64,000 nt of DNA from NCBI RefSeq assembly GCF_001905825.1, contig NZ_LIVV01000011.1, positions 62,001 through 126,000 on the forward strand, in the 5' to 3' direction. Below are positions 1 through 8,530 of the stretch, piece after piece. Position 1 is the stretch's first letter, and each line of letters opens with the position of its first letter. The DNA is from Streptomyces sp. CB02009 (GTDB taxonomy: Bacteria > Actinomycetota > Actinomycetes > Streptomycetales > Streptomycetaceae). A program made the translations under genes and the position numbers. The notes beneath the pieces were generated by a model. The model was not told the origin of the DNA. It made no database searches and worked only from the letters and a program-made list of their open reading frames with translations.

Positions 1-179
1 TCGAAGCGGACGACCGTGCGGTGCGGGGCGAGGAGCGGGACGACCGGGTCCCAGTCGAACCAGCTCATCCCGAGGCCCGCGCTCAGGACGCAGACGGGTC
101 CCGAGCCCTCGACGACGACGTGGTGGGCGACGCCGTCGATCCGTACGAAGGCCGGTTCTCCGGCCGGTTGTCCGGTCAT
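1..179 (-). CDS. Alpha/beta hydrolase, N-terminal part (cut by window edge)
   Basis: Only the first 59 or so residues are present, beginning at an ATG read from 179 downward. The visible part (VRIDGVAHHVVVEGSG, then a strand ending VLSAGLGMSW, then DPVVPLLAPHRTVVRFD) is the usual start of an alpha/beta hydrolase: first beta hairpin, oxyanion-loop region with GLGMS, and the strand before the nucleophile elbow. The catalytic Ser, Asp and His lie outside the window, so substrate cannot be judged. The ATG overlaps the stop of the upstream DUF998 gene by four bases (ATGA), so the two are probably co-translated. Family assignment is moderately sure. Confidence 0.7.
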   Translation of the reverse strand, partial: MTGQPAGEPAFVRIDGVAHHVVVEGSGPVCVLSAGLGMSWFDWDPVVPLLAPHRTVVRF

Positions 180-1024
180 CGCTCCTCCTCCGGGGCGGGG
201 CGGGACGTGGCGAGGGAGTAGGCCAGGACCGCGAGCCACACCGCCACCAGGAGCACCTGGAGCCGCTGGCCGGCGCCGAGCGCCCAGGTGCCCTTCCCCG
301 CCTCGAAGGCGGCGACGGCGGCGAGGGTCCAGACGGTGGCGGCGAGCTCCAGGGCGACGACGACCGGGCCGGTACGGGCGAGGGGCCGCCCCCGGCCGTA
401 ACGGCGGGCGGCCACGGTGAGCGCGACGAGGGCGAGGAGGGCGCCGGTCATGGCGAGACCGGAACTGACGGCATGGGCCGTATGGGTGGCGGGCACGAGC
501 CCGGCGGCCTCGCGCGCGGCGCACGCGGGGTCGGTGGTGGCGGCGCAGCTGAGCGGGAGACGCGAGTCGGCGACGGTGGCGGCGCCGAAGAGGGCGAGCG
601 CGCCCCACCCGAGGACCGACCAGGGCTCGCGGACGCGCCGCCGCAGCGGGCCGGCGTCCAGAGTGCCCGGCCCAGCGGCTTCCGAGGCGGGCCGACGGAC
701 GGCCCACGACTCCCCGGCGGGCCCGGCCTCCGAGGCCCATCGGTGACCGGACCCCCTCGTCTCCCGGTGTCCGATCCCCCTCGTTCCCCGGCGCCAGGTC
801 CCCGCCCATCCCAGCACCGCACCCGCCAGGACGAGCGCCCCCGACACCAGGTCGGTCGCCCGGAAGAAGGTGCCGAACGGCTGGTCCGAAGCCGCCAGTT
901 CGGAGACGTACGTCCGGACCGGGTCGAGCCCGGTCCGCAGGACGGCTTCGAGGACCCACGCGGTGTACGCGAGCGCGCCGAGGGCCAGCAGGGCGGCCGA
1001 GGCTCGTGTCACGTTTCCGGGCAT
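176..1024 (-). CDS. DUF998-family integral membrane protein
   Basis: This is a 282-residue membrane protein with about six predicted helices, near residues 7-29, 55-75, 136-153, 183-206, 220-241 and 254-272. The segments YVSELAASDQPFGTFFRATDL and the HTAHAVSSGLAMTGALL region match the DUF998 family pattern as I remember it. Members are usually nearer 200-230 residues. The extra length here is a roughly 55-residue charged, Gly/Arg-rich loop (about 77-133) between helices 2 and 3 with internally repeated GHRETRGSGHR-type sequence. The gene overlaps the following hydrolase by 4 bases and is divergent from nadE. Function is unknown. Confidence 0.8.
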   Translation of the reverse strand: MPGNVTRASAALLALGALAYTAWVLEAVLRTGLDPVRTYVSELAASDQPFGTFFRATDLVSGALVLAGAVLGWAGTWRRGTRGIGHRETRGSGHRWASEAGPAGESWAVRRPASEAAGPGTLDAGPLRRRVREPWSVLGWGALALFGAATVADSRLPLSCAATTDPACAAREAAGLVPATHTAHAVSSGLAMTGALLALVALTVAARRYGRGRPLARTGPVVVALELAATVWTLAAVAAFEAGKGTWALGAGQRLQVLLVAVWLAVLAYSLATSRPAPEEER

Positions 1025-1161
1025 AGTGGGTCTGACGCTACGGCGTGCCGGAGGGTTGCCGCTGCCCGGGGTGGATCCGGCCCGGTTCTGCCGGGTGGTC
1101 AGCGGCCGCCGCGGGCGTCACGCGCGGCCCGTTTCCCAGGACATCGCGTCGGTCTGACGAT

Positions 1162-1167
1162 TACACT
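1162..1167 (+). promoter_or_regulatory. Putative -10 element of nadE, leaderless promoter
   Basis: The hexamer TACACT ends six bases before the GTG that opens nadE, so transcription would begin at or next to the start codon. No purine-rich ribosome-binding site lies between them, and no convincing -35 hexamer is visible. A leaderless transcript is inferred. Confidence 0.5.
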
Positions 1168-1173
1168 GGCCGG

Positions 1174-2931
1174 GTGCCTCAACTACGCCTCGCCCTGAAT
1201 CAGATCGACTCGACCGTCGGAGACATCGCCGGGAACGCCGAGGCGATCGTGCACTGGACCCGGCACGCCGCCGGACAGGGCGCGCATCTCGTCGCGTTCC
1301 CCGAGATGGCGCTGACCGGATACCCCGTCGAGGACCTCGCGCTGCGCTCCTCGTTCGTCGAGGCCTCGCGGACGGCCCTGCGCGGTCTCGCCCGCCGGCT
1401 CGCGGACGAGGGCTTCGGGGAGCTGCCGGTCGTGGTCGGCTATCTGGACCGCTCCGAGCGGGCGGAGCCGAAGCTCGGCCGGCCCGCCGGCTCGCCGGAG
1501 AACGCCGCCGCGGTGCTGCACCGGGGCGAGGTGGTGCTCCGCTTCGCCAAGCACCACCTGCCGAACTACGGGGTCTTCGACGAGTACCGCTACTTCGTCC
1601 CGGGCGACACCCTGCCGGTCGTCCGGGTGCACGGGATCGACGTGGCCCTGGCGATCTGCGAGGACCTGTGGCAGGAGGGGGGCCGGGTCCCGGCGGCGCG
1701 TCACGCGGGGGCGGGGCTGCTGCTGTCGGTCAACGCCTCGCCGTACGAGCGGGACAAGGACGACACGCGCCTCGAACTGGTCCGCAGGCGGGCCCGGGAG
1801 GCCGGTTGCGTGACCGCGTACCTGGCGAGCACCGGAGGCCAGGACGAGCTGGTCTTCGACGGCGACTCGATCGTGGTGGACGCGGACGGCGAAGTGATCG
1901 CGCGGGCCCCGCAGTTCGTCGAGGGCAGCGTGATCCTGGACCTGGAGCTGCCGGCGGCCAGCGACGAGGCGCCGGAGGGCCTGGTGAACGACGGGCTGAC
2001 GATCGACCGCGTGGTGCTGTCGCGGGAGCCGCTGCCGGCGTACGAGCCGGAGCTGACGGGCGGCTACGCGCACCGGCTGGACGACGAGGAGGAGATCTAC
2101 TCGGCGCTGGTCATCGGGGTCCGGGCGTATCTCGCGAAGAACGGTTTCCGCTCGGTGGTCGTCGGCCTCTCCGGGGGCATCGACTCGGCGCTCGTCGCCG
2201 CCATCGCCTGTGACGCGCTCGGCTCGGACCACGTGTACGGGGTGTCGATGCCCTCGAAGTACTCCTCCGACCACTCGCGCGGCGACGCAGCCGAGCTGGC
2301 CCGGCGCACCGGGCTCCACTTCCGCACGGTGTCGATCGAGCCGATGTTCGACGCGTACATGGGCGCGCTGGGCCTCACCGGCCTGGCCGAGGAGAACCTC
2401 CAGTCGCGGCTGCGGGGCACGATGCTGATGGCGCTCTCCAACCAGGAGGGCCATCTCGTCCTCGCGCCGGGCAACAAGTCCGAGCTGGCGGTGGGCTACT
2501 CGACGCTGTACGGCGACTCCGTCGGCGCTTTCGGGCCCATCAAGGACGTCTACAAGTCGACCGTGTTCCGGCTGGCGCGCTGGCGCAACCGGGCGGCGGA
2601 GGAGCGCGGCCAGACCCCGCCGATCCCGGAGAGCTCGATCAGCAAGCCGCCGAGCGCGGAGCTGCGCCCCGGGCAGGTCGACACGGACTCGCTGCCCGAC
2701 TACGACACCCTGGACGCGATCCTCGCCCTGTACGTGGACCAGGACCGGGGCCGGGACGAGATCGTGGCCGCCGGCTTCGACGAGGAGCTGGTCACGAGGA
2801 CGCTGCGGCTGGTGGACACGGCGGAGTACAAGCGGCGCCAGTACCCGCCGGGCACCAAGATCTCGGCGAAGGGCTTCGGCAAGGACCGGCGCCTGCCGAT
2901 CACGAACCGCTGGCGGGAGACGACGAGCTGA
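1174..2931 (+). CDS. nadE: NAD+ synthase, glutamine-hydrolysing
   Basis: A 585-residue two-domain enzyme that makes NAD+ from nicotinate adenine dinucleotide, ATP and glutamine, the last step of NAD synthesis. The N-terminal nitrilase-type glutaminase has the Glu-Lys-Cys triad in FPEMALTGYP (Glu44), RFAKHHLP (Lys126) and ICEDLW (Cys162). The C-terminal synthetase has the PP-loop motif GLSGGIDSALVAAI near residue 331 and LAPGNKSELAVGY. The GTG at 1174 is preferred over the upstream in-frame ATG at 1045: the protein then begins directly at the conserved VPQLRLALNQ strand, length fits the family, and a -10 element sits just upstream. The 3' end overlaps the converging MFS gene by 32 bases. Confidence 0.95.
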   Translation: MPQLRLALNQIDSTVGDIAGNAEAIVHWTRHAAGQGAHLVAFPEMALTGYPVEDLALRSSFVEASRTALRGLARRLADEGFGELPVVVGYLDRSERAEPKLGRPAGSPENAAAVLHRGEVVLRFAKHHLPNYGVFDEYRYFVPGDTLPVVRVHGIDVALAICEDLWQEGGRVPAARHAGAGLLLSVNASPYERDKDDTRLELVRRRAREAGCVTAYLASTGGQDELVFDGDSIVVDADGEVIARAPQFVEGSVILDLELPAASDEAPEGLVNDGLTIDRVVLSREPLPAYEPELTGGYAHRLDDEEEIYSALVIGVRAYLAKNGFRSVVVGLSGGIDSALVAAIACDALGSDHVYGVSMPSKYSSDHSRGDAAELARRTGLHFRTVSIEPMFDAYMGALGLTGLAEENLQSRLRGTMLMALSNQEGHLVLAPGNKSELAVGYSTLYGDSVGAFGPIKDVYKSTVFRLARWRNRAAEERGQTPPIPESSISKPPSAELRPGQVDTDSLPDYDTLDAILALYVDQDRGRDEIVAAGFDEELVTRTLRLVDTAEYKRRQYPPGTKISAKGFGKDRRLPITNRWRETTS

Positions 2932-4150
2932 CCTGCTTCCCGGCAGCGGGGGAGGCTTCGGCGAGGGGGCTCTGCGCGACGACGCGCGAGGCCCCCTCCG
3001 CCGTACCCCGGTCGCGGTCGAGGAGGCCCGCCACCGCCGCGATCGCCAGGCCCACCACCGTGAGGCCCGCGCCGACCAGGGCCGGCGAGGTCCAGCCCCA
3101 GCCGGCGGCGACGGCGGCGCCGCCCGCCCAGGCGCCGCCGGCGTTGGCGAGGTTGAAGGCGGAGTGGTTGGAGGCGGAGGCGAGCGTCGGGGCGTCCTTG
3201 GCCTTGTTCATGACCAGCATCTGGAGCGGGGTGGTGGTCATGAAGCCGACGGCCCCGAGCACCACGACCGTGACCAGGGCCAGCCAGGGCACGTGGACCG
3301 TGAAGCGGAAGGCGACCAGGGCGAGGACGAGGGCGGCGAGCGAGCCGTAGAGCGTCGGGCGGAGGGCCCGGTCGGTCAGCGGGCCCGCGGCGAGCGCCCC
3401 GCCGGTCATGCCGAGGCCGAAGAGGGCGAGGACGAGGGTGACGGTGGAGTCGCCGAAGCCCATCACCTCGGTGGTCATCGAGGCGAGGTAGGAGTAGACG
3501 GCGAAGACGCCGGCGAAGCCGAAGACGGCGGTGAGCAGGCCGAGCAGCACCTGCGGGCGGCCGAGCGCGCGCACCTCGCGGCCCAGGCTCTGCCGCTCGT
3601 CCACGGGGACGTGCGGGACGAGGCGGGCGAGCGCGGCCATGGCGATCAGGCCGACGGCGGCGACCACGAGGAAGGTGGCCCGCCAGCCGAGGTGCTGTCC
3701 GAGCAGGGTCGCGGCGGGTACGCCGAGGATGTTGGCGACGGTCAGGCCGAGGAACATCGTGGCCACCGCCCGCGCCTGGCGGCCCTCGCGCACGAGCCGG
3801 GCGGCGACGACCGCGCCGAGGCCGAAGAAGGCGCCGTGCGGGAGTCCGGCGAGCACCCGGCCTGCGATCAGCCAGCCGAAGCCGGGGGCGAGCGCGGAGG
3901 CCAGGTTGCCGACGGTGAAGAGGGCCATGAGCAGGAGCAGCATCCGCTTGCGCGGGATGCGGGAGCCGAGGGCGGTGAGCAGCGGGGCGCCGACGACGAC
4001 GCCGATCGCGTACGCCGAGACGAGGTACCCGGCGGTGGGGACGGAGGTGCCGAGGTCGTCGGCGACCTGCGGGAGCAGGCCCATCATCACGAATTCGGTG
4101 GTGCCGATGCCGAAGGCGGAGACGGCGAGCGCGAGCAGCGCCAGGGGCAT
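2900..4150 (-). CDS. MFS transporter, DHA1 family
   Basis: A 416-residue, 12-helix major facilitator with no N-terminal extension. It shows the family start FGIGTTEFVMMGLLPQVADDL, motif A between helices 2 and 3 (LGSRIPRKRMLLL), and a G-rich helix 5 (VANILGVPAATLLGQHLGWR) typical of AraJ/Cmr-like drug and sugar exporters. The substrate is not evident. The ATG at 4150 is followed at once by the first helix. Its C-terminus overlaps the nadE 3' end by 32 bases on the opposite strand. The 207 bases upstream hold a short imperfect inverted repeat (GTTC-N7-GAAC near 4171-4185) but no regulator gene. Confidence 0.9.
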   Translation of the reverse strand: MPLALLALAVSAFGIGTTEFVMMGLLPQVADDLGTSVPTAGYLVSAYAIGVVVGAPLLTALGSRIPRKRMLLLLMALFTVGNLASALAPGFGWLIAGRVLAGLPHGAFFGLGAVVAARLVREGRQARAVATMFLGLTVANILGVPAATLLGQHLGWRATFLVVAAVGLIAMAALARLVPHVPVDERQSLGREVRALGRPQVLLGLLTAVFGFAGVFAVYSYLASMTTEVMGFGDSTVTLVLALFGLGMTGGALAAGPLTDRALRPTLYGSLAALVLALVAFRFTVHVPWLALVTVVVLGAVGFMTTTPLQMLVMNKAKDAPTLASASNHSAFNLANAGGAWAGGAAVAAGWGWTSPALVGAGLTVVGLAIAAVAGLLDRDRGTAEGASRVVAQSPLAEASPAAGKQVSSSSPASGS

Positions 4151-4357
4151 GGGGAGGGCCTTTCCTGAAGATAGTTCTTCTACGGAACAAAGGCTCTCAG
4201 ATGTTTTCTTCCCGGCGGCTTCCGGGGAGTGAAGGGGAGATTTCGACCCGTGTGCTACGTGACACCGAGGTCACGTGGCCAGGCGACCCGGGCCGCGGGT
4301 CACCGGACACCGCCGCGCGGACCGCGGATCTCCGGACGCCGCGCGGGCCGCGCCCCG

Positions 4358-5383
4358 TCAGAACGCCACGCGGGCCGCGACCGGCAGGTGGTCGCTCCGG
4401 GTCTCCGGGAGGGCCCAGGACGACATCGGCTCGACGCCCTTGACCAGGATCTGGTCGATGCGGGCCATCGGGAACGAGGCGGGCCAGCTGAAGCCGAAGC
4501 CGTCGCCCGCCGCGCCCTGGGTGGAGCGGAGCTGCGAGGTGATGCCGTTGAGCGCGCGGTCGTTCATGGTGCCGTTGAGGTCGCCGAGGAGGACGATCCG
4601 CTCGTGGCGGTCGCGGGAGATGGCCTCGCCGAGGGCGTTCGCGCTGTCGTCGCGCTGGTTGGCGGTGAAGCCGGCGTTCAGCTTGACCCGGACGGACGGC
4701 AGGTGGGCGACGTACACGGCGATCTCGCCCTGGGGGGTCACGACGTCGGCGCGCATCGCGCGGGTCCAGCCCATCCGGATGTCCACGGGCTGCGGGTCGC
4801 GCAGGGGCAGCTTGCTCCAGAGCCCGACCGTGCCCTGGACGGAGTGGTACGGGTAGGCCTTCGCCAGGCCCTTCTCGTACGCCGGGACCATGTCGCCCTT
4901 CAGTTCCTCCAGGGCGAGGACGTCGGCGCCGGAGGCGGCGAGCTGCTCGGCGGTGCCCGCGGGGTCCGGGTTGTCGGCGTTCACGTTGTGGGTCGCGACG
5001 GTCAGGTCGCCGCCGGCCACGGACTTGTCGGCGACGAGCCCGCCGAAGAGGTTCAGCCACACCACGGCCGGCAGCAGCAGGGCGATCAGCGCGGTGGCGG
5101 ACCGGCGCAGCAGGGCGAGGACGAGGAGGAGGGGGACGAAGAGGCCGATCCAGGGCAGGAAGGTCTCGGTGAGGCTGCCGAGGTTGCCGATCCGGTTGGG
5201 GATGTCGGCGTGGAGAACCATCAGCAGGGTGAGGGCGACCGCGAAGAGCGCGAGCAGGATGCCGCGGCGCCAGATCCCGGGGTCGCGGCGGAGTCCGCCG
5301 AGGGCGGTCCGGAAGCGGGAGGAGTTCGTCGGCTCGTTCCCCGTGCCGCCCTGCTCGGTCTCCGTCATGTCCACCCGCGCCAT
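4358..5383 (-). CDS. Membrane-anchored endonuclease/exonuclease/phosphatase family protein
   Basis: A 341-residue protein. The N-terminal third has three predicted membrane helices (about 41-62, 74-91, 95-117), followed by an outward-facing EEP hydrolase domain. Catalytic landmarks of the fold are visible in order: ATHNVNADN, LALEELKGD (metal-binding Glu), VAHLPS, LLGDLNGT (Asp and Asn) and the terminal SDHLPV (Asp-His). Family members cleave phosphodiesters or phospholipid head groups, and the substrate here cannot be read. The ATG at 5383 gives a 40-residue cytoplasmic tail before the first helix. Both neighbours lie on the same strand but more than 200 bases away, so it is probably monocistronic. 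Confidence 0.85.
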   Translation of the reverse strand: MARVDMTETEQGGTGNEPTNSSRFRTALGGLRRDPGIWRRGILLALFAVALTLLMVLHADIPNRIGNLGSLTETFLPWIGLFVPLLLVLALLRRSATALIALLLPAVVWLNLFGGLVADKSVAGGDLTVATHNVNADNPDPAGTAEQLAASGADVLALEELKGDMVPAYEKGLAKAYPYHSVQGTVGLWSKLPLRDPQPVDIRMGWTRAMRADVVTPQGEIAVYVAHLPSVRVKLNAGFTANQRDDSANALGEAISRDRHERIVLLGDLNGTMNDRALNGITSQLRSTQGAAGDGFGFSWPASFPMARIDQILVKGVEPMSSWALPETRSDHLPVAARVAF

Positions 5384-5586
5384 CGCCCGTCCTCACTGCC
5401 TTGCTGCCGTGCTGTCTTGCTGCCGTGCTCCGTGACCCGACGTCGACACTAGGGGATGACGGGGTCGTCGTACGTCCGGTGGGACGACGGGTACGGCGTG
5501 GCGGGTTCCTGCAGGTGGCGCCCGCGGGCGGGCTGTGACAGAACGCGCACATTTGGCCGGGTCCGGTCTTGTGGCACGGGCGGTGG

Positions 5587-6342
5587 TCAGTCCCGGGGCC
5601 GCAGGCCCTCCATCACGGTGTCGACGACCCGCTCGGCGAGGCCGGGTTCCAGGGAGGCGCCGGGGCGGATGACGGTGCGCAGCAGCAGCGGGCCCGTGAG
5701 GAGGTCGTTGACGAACTCGATGTCGAGGTCGTCGCGGATCTCGCCCTGTTCCATCCCGCGCCGGACGGTGTCCAGGCTGAGGCGGCGGCGCGGTTCGATG
5801 ACGGTGTGGTGGTAGGCCTCCCACAGCCGGGGGTAGAGCTGCATCTGCGCGAACGCGTTGTGGAGCAGGCTGGAGGTCCGCTTGGCGACGCCGCGTTCGC
5901 GCATCGATTCCAGGAGGATCACGAGGTCGCCCCGGACCGAGGTGCCGGAGAGCACCGGGTCCGGGGGTTCCATCGAGCGGAGCAGGTCGACGAAGAGCTC
6001 TTCCTTGCCGGTCCAGCGGCGGTAGATGGTGGCCTTGCCGACGCCGGCGGTGCGGGCGATCCGCTCGATGGACAGTTCGGCGAGCGGGACGCCCTCGTCG
6101 AGGAGCCCGCCGACCGCGTCGAACACGGCCCGCTCGACGCCCTCGCTCCGGGGCCTCCCGCGCCGGGCCCCGGCGGGTGCCCCCGCCGAACCACCGGTCG
6201 AACCAGCGGTCGGACCAGCGGTCGGACCGCCGGCCGCACCAGCGGTCGGGCCACCGGCCGCATCACCGGTCGAACCGCCGGTCGCGGCCCCGTCGCCCTG
6301 GGTCTCCGGGATTCCGGGGGTCCCGCCGTCCTGCCGCGACAC
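5587..6342 (-). CDS. TetR-family repressor of the adjacent EmrB-type exporter
   Basis: A 251-residue TetR regulator. The DNA-binding helix-turn-helix is at about residues 70-115 (RGRPRSEGVERAVFDAVGGL, then RIARTAGVGKATIYRRWTGK), followed by an all-helical ligand domain ending NDLLTGPLLLRTV. The first 60 residues are a Gly/Ala/Pro/Thr-rich low-complexity leader encoded by eight 12-bp repeats. The ATG at 6342 is 174 bases downstream of the exporter's stop on the same strand, so both may share a transcript started at the palindrome 8290-8320. This repressor is the natural candidate to bind that site and control both genes. The start is not certain, since a shorter protein lacking part of the leader would still be complete. 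Confidence 0.85.
   Translation of the reverse strand: MSRQDGGTPGIPETQGDGAATGGSTGDAAGGPTAGAAGGPTAGPTAGSTGGSAGAPAGARRGRPRSEGVERAVFDAVGGLLDEGVPLAELSIERIARTAGVGKATIYRRWTGKEELFVDLLRSMEPPDPVLSGTSVRGDLVILLESMRERGVAKRTSSLLHNAFAQMQLYPRLWEAYHHTVIEPRRRLSLDTVRRGMEQGEIRDDLDIEFVNDLLTGPLLLRTVIRPGASLEPGLAERVVDTVMEGLRPRD
6191..6286. repeat. Eight 12-bp tandem repeats inside the TetR gene
   Basis: Units are close to CCAGCGGTCGGA or CCACCGGTCGAA. The period is a multiple of three, so it codes for a Gly-Pro-Thr-Ala-type repeat in the TetR N-terminus. The core CACCGGT recurs in the non-coding array at 6376-6508. Confidence 0.85.
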
Positions 6343-6375
6343 GTGCGCTCCACCTCTCGTTCGGGCCCTCGGACG

Positions 6376-6508
6376 CCACCGGCGCCTTCAGGCATCACCG
6401 GCGCCCTCGGACTCCACCAGTGCCGTCGGGCACCACCGGCACCGTTGGGTACCACCGGTGCCTTCCGACACCACCGGCGCCTTCGGGCACCACCGGTGCC
6501 GTCGGCAC
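6376..6508. repeat. Seven 19-bp tandem repeats between exporter and TetR genes
   Basis: Seven head-to-tail units with 19-base period, consensus near CCACCGGYGCCKTCGGGCA. Each holds the self-complementary octamer CACCGGTG or a one-base variant. The period is not a multiple of three and the array lies in the 174-base gap between the exporter stop and the TetR start, so it is non-coding. It could form serial small hairpins in the transcript. Confidence 0.9.
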
Positions 6509-6516
6509 CTCGTGTC

Positions 6517-8271
6517 CTACCGTCGGGCCGATTCTCCCGCCTCGGACGACGGGCCCGGCACCGAGCCCCGCCGGGTGTGGCCCGCCGGGCCGGTTCCGGT
6601 TGCCGCCGCACCCGGTTCCGCCTCGCCAGGACCCGTTCCGCCCGGTCCCGCCCCGCCGGGTCCCGCGGCACCCGGTCCGGGGGCGCCCGCGGTGCCCGCC
6701 GGCGTGCGGCCGGGGAGGAACATCGCGACCACCGCCGCGCCGATCAGGCCGATCACCGCAGAGGCCAGCGCGGTGACGTGCATGGCGTCGAGGAAGGCGT
6801 CGTACGCCGGGGCCACCAGGTCTCGGCCCGCCGGGCCGAGCTTCTCGGCCACCGCGAGCGTCGCCTCGACGGACTCGCCCGCCGTGGCCCGCAGGGCCTC
6901 GGGGACGCCGCCGAGGTGACCCTCGATCTCTCCGCGGTACGTGGAGGAGAGCAGCGAGCCGAGCACGGCGACCCCGAGCGCACCGCCGACCTGGCGGAAG
7001 GTGTTGTTGATCGCCGAGCCGGAGCCGGCCTTCTCACGCGGCAGCGCCTGCATGATCGCGACCGTGACGGGCGGCATGATGTGCGCCATCCCCGCGCCCT
7101 GCACGAAGAAGACGATCTCCATGACCCAGACCGGGGTCGAGGCGTCGAAGAAGGCGAAGGCCGCGAGGCCGAGGGCGACGAGCAGCATGCCGGCGGTGCA
7201 GACGGCCTTGGCGCCGAAGCGCTCGACGACGAGCCGCGCGCGGGGCGCGAAGACCATCTGCGCGACGGCCAGCGGCAGGATGAGCAGCCCGGACTGCAGG
7301 GCGCTGTAGCCGCGGACGCTCTGCAGGTAGAAGGCGGAGAAGAAGGTCACGCCCATGAGCGCGAAGAAGACGAGCGCGATCGCGGCGACGGCCGCCGAGA
7401 ACGCGGGCCTCTTGAAGTACGTCATGTCGATCGCCGGGTGGTCGCTGCGCCGCTCGTGGAGGACGAAGAGGACCAGGACGGCGAGGCCGCCGAGGACCGG
7501 GGCGAGGACGGTGGCGTCGGTGAAGTCGGCCAGTTCGCCGCCGCGGATGATCCCGTAGACGAGGAGGACGAGTCCGACGACGGAGAGCAGCACGCCGGGG
7601 ATGTCGATCCGGCCGGGCCTGGGGTCGCGGGAGTCGGGAACCAGCCACATCATCAGGGCGAGGGCGATCAGCACGACCGGCACGTTGATGAGGAAGATCG
7701 ATCCCCACCAGAAGTGTTCGAGCAGGATGCCGCCGGTGATCGGGCCGATCGCGATGGCGAGGCCGACGCTGCCGGCCCAGATGCCGATGGCCTTGGGCTG
7801 CTCCTCGCGCTCGAAGACGTTCATCAGGACGGCGAGCGTCGCGGGCATGACGAAGGCGGCGCCGAGGCCCATGACGGCCCGGAAGGCGATGAGCTCGCCC
7901 GGGGAGCCGGAGAGCGCGGCGAGCGCGGACCCGATGCCGAAGACGGTGATGCCGAAGAGGAGCACCTTCTTGCGGCCGAGGCGGTCGCCGAGCAGGCCGG
8001 AGGTGAAGAGGAGCCCGGCGAAGACGAGCGTGTAGGAGTTGATCGCCCACTCCAGCTCGCTCTGGGTGGCCCCGATGCCGGTGGGCGCGGGGGCGGCGAT
8101 CGTCTTCACGGCGACGTTCAGGATCGAGTTGTCGAGGACGACGATCAGCAGGCTGAGCATGAGGACGCCGAGGACGGCCCAGCGGCGCCGGTGGACGGCC
8201 TCGGGGACCCGGGGCGCGGAGGCTCCGGGGGGCGCGGCGGAGGCGGAGGAGGCGGAGGACGGCTGTGACAT
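6517..8271 (-). CDS. MFS drug exporter, DHA2 (EmrB/QacA) family
   Basis: A 584-residue exporter of the 14-helix type that moves drugs or metabolites out using the proton gradient. It shows the family motif C-like [11 protein letters not shown] in helix 1, [20 protein letters not shown], motif [14 protein letters not shown], and [14 protein letters not shown], then [20 protein letters not shown]. The last 60 residues are a disordered Gly/Pro/Ala tail. The ATG at 8271 is chosen over the GTG at 8280 because the latter lies almost against the operator. The gene runs toward its TetR gene, and the palindrome at 8290-8320 lies 18 bases upstream of the ATG. A TetR-controlled efflux operon is the clear reading. 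Confidence 0.92.
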   Translation of the reverse strand: MSQPSSASSASAAPPGASAPRVPEAVHRRRWAVLGVLMLSLLIVVLDNSILNVAVKTIAAPAPTGIGATQSELEWAINSYTLVFAGLLFTSGLLGDRLGRKKVLLFGITVFGIGSALAALSGSPGELIAFRAVMGLGAAFVMPATLAVLMNVFEREEQPKAIGIWAGSVGLAIAIGPITGGILLEHFWWGSIFLINVPVVLIALALMMWLVPDSRDPRPGRIDIPGVLLSVVGLVLLVYGIIRGGELADFTDATVLAPVLGGLAVLVLFVLHERRSDHPAIDMTYFKRPAFSAAVAAIALVFFALMGVTFFSAFYLQSVRGYSALQSGLLILPLAVAQMVFAPRARLVVERFGAKAVCTAGMLLVALGLAAFAFFDASTPVWVMEIVFFVQGAGMAHIMPPVTVAIMQALPREKAGSGSAINNTFRQVGGALGVAVLGSLLSSTYRGEIEGHLGGVPEALRATAGESVEATLAVAEKLGPAGRDLVAPAYDAFLDAMHVTALASAVIGLIGAAVVAMFLPGRTPAGTAGAPGPGAAGPGGAGPGGTGPGEAEPGAAATGTGPAGHTRRGSVPGPSSEAGESARR

Positions 8272-8289
8272 GCCCACCACCCTAGGGGC

Positions 8290-8320
8290 ATTTCGATACG
8301 AGACCGTCTCGTATCGAAAT
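8290..8320. promoter_or_regulatory. Perfect 31-bp palindromic operator of the exporter/TetR operon
   Basis: Two 15-base arms, ATTTCGATACGAGAC and its exact reverse complement, flank a single C. It is one of the most AT-rich spots in the neighbourhood and sits just upstream of the exporter start. Length and symmetry fit binding of two TetR dimers. Confidence 0.85.
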
Positions 8321-8530
8321 TCCTGACCGAGCCTTTACGTTGCGGGCGTGTGAACGCCCGCGACGGCACGCGGTCCGCCCGCGGCGGCGCGTCGGTCCGC
8401 CCGCGCCGACGCGCCGGTGTGAACAGCGCCACTCCGGCCCACTTCCCCGCCCGCCCGGCGAAGTGCCACCATGGATGTGGTCCGGGGACGCCGTCAGGGC
8501 GCCTCGAGATGACACAAGGAGCCGTGCACC

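Noticed and set aside
6376-6508. The 19-bp repeats considered as a CRISPR array or iteron origin
   Set aside because: There are no spacers, no cas or rep gene, and the array is inside an efflux operon.
5569-8268. A very long plus-strand open frame (899 codons)
   Set aside because: It is the antisense shadow of the TetR and EmrB-type genes. The codon pattern, membrane helices and known motifs are on the minus strand, and its translation is low-complexity charged sequence.
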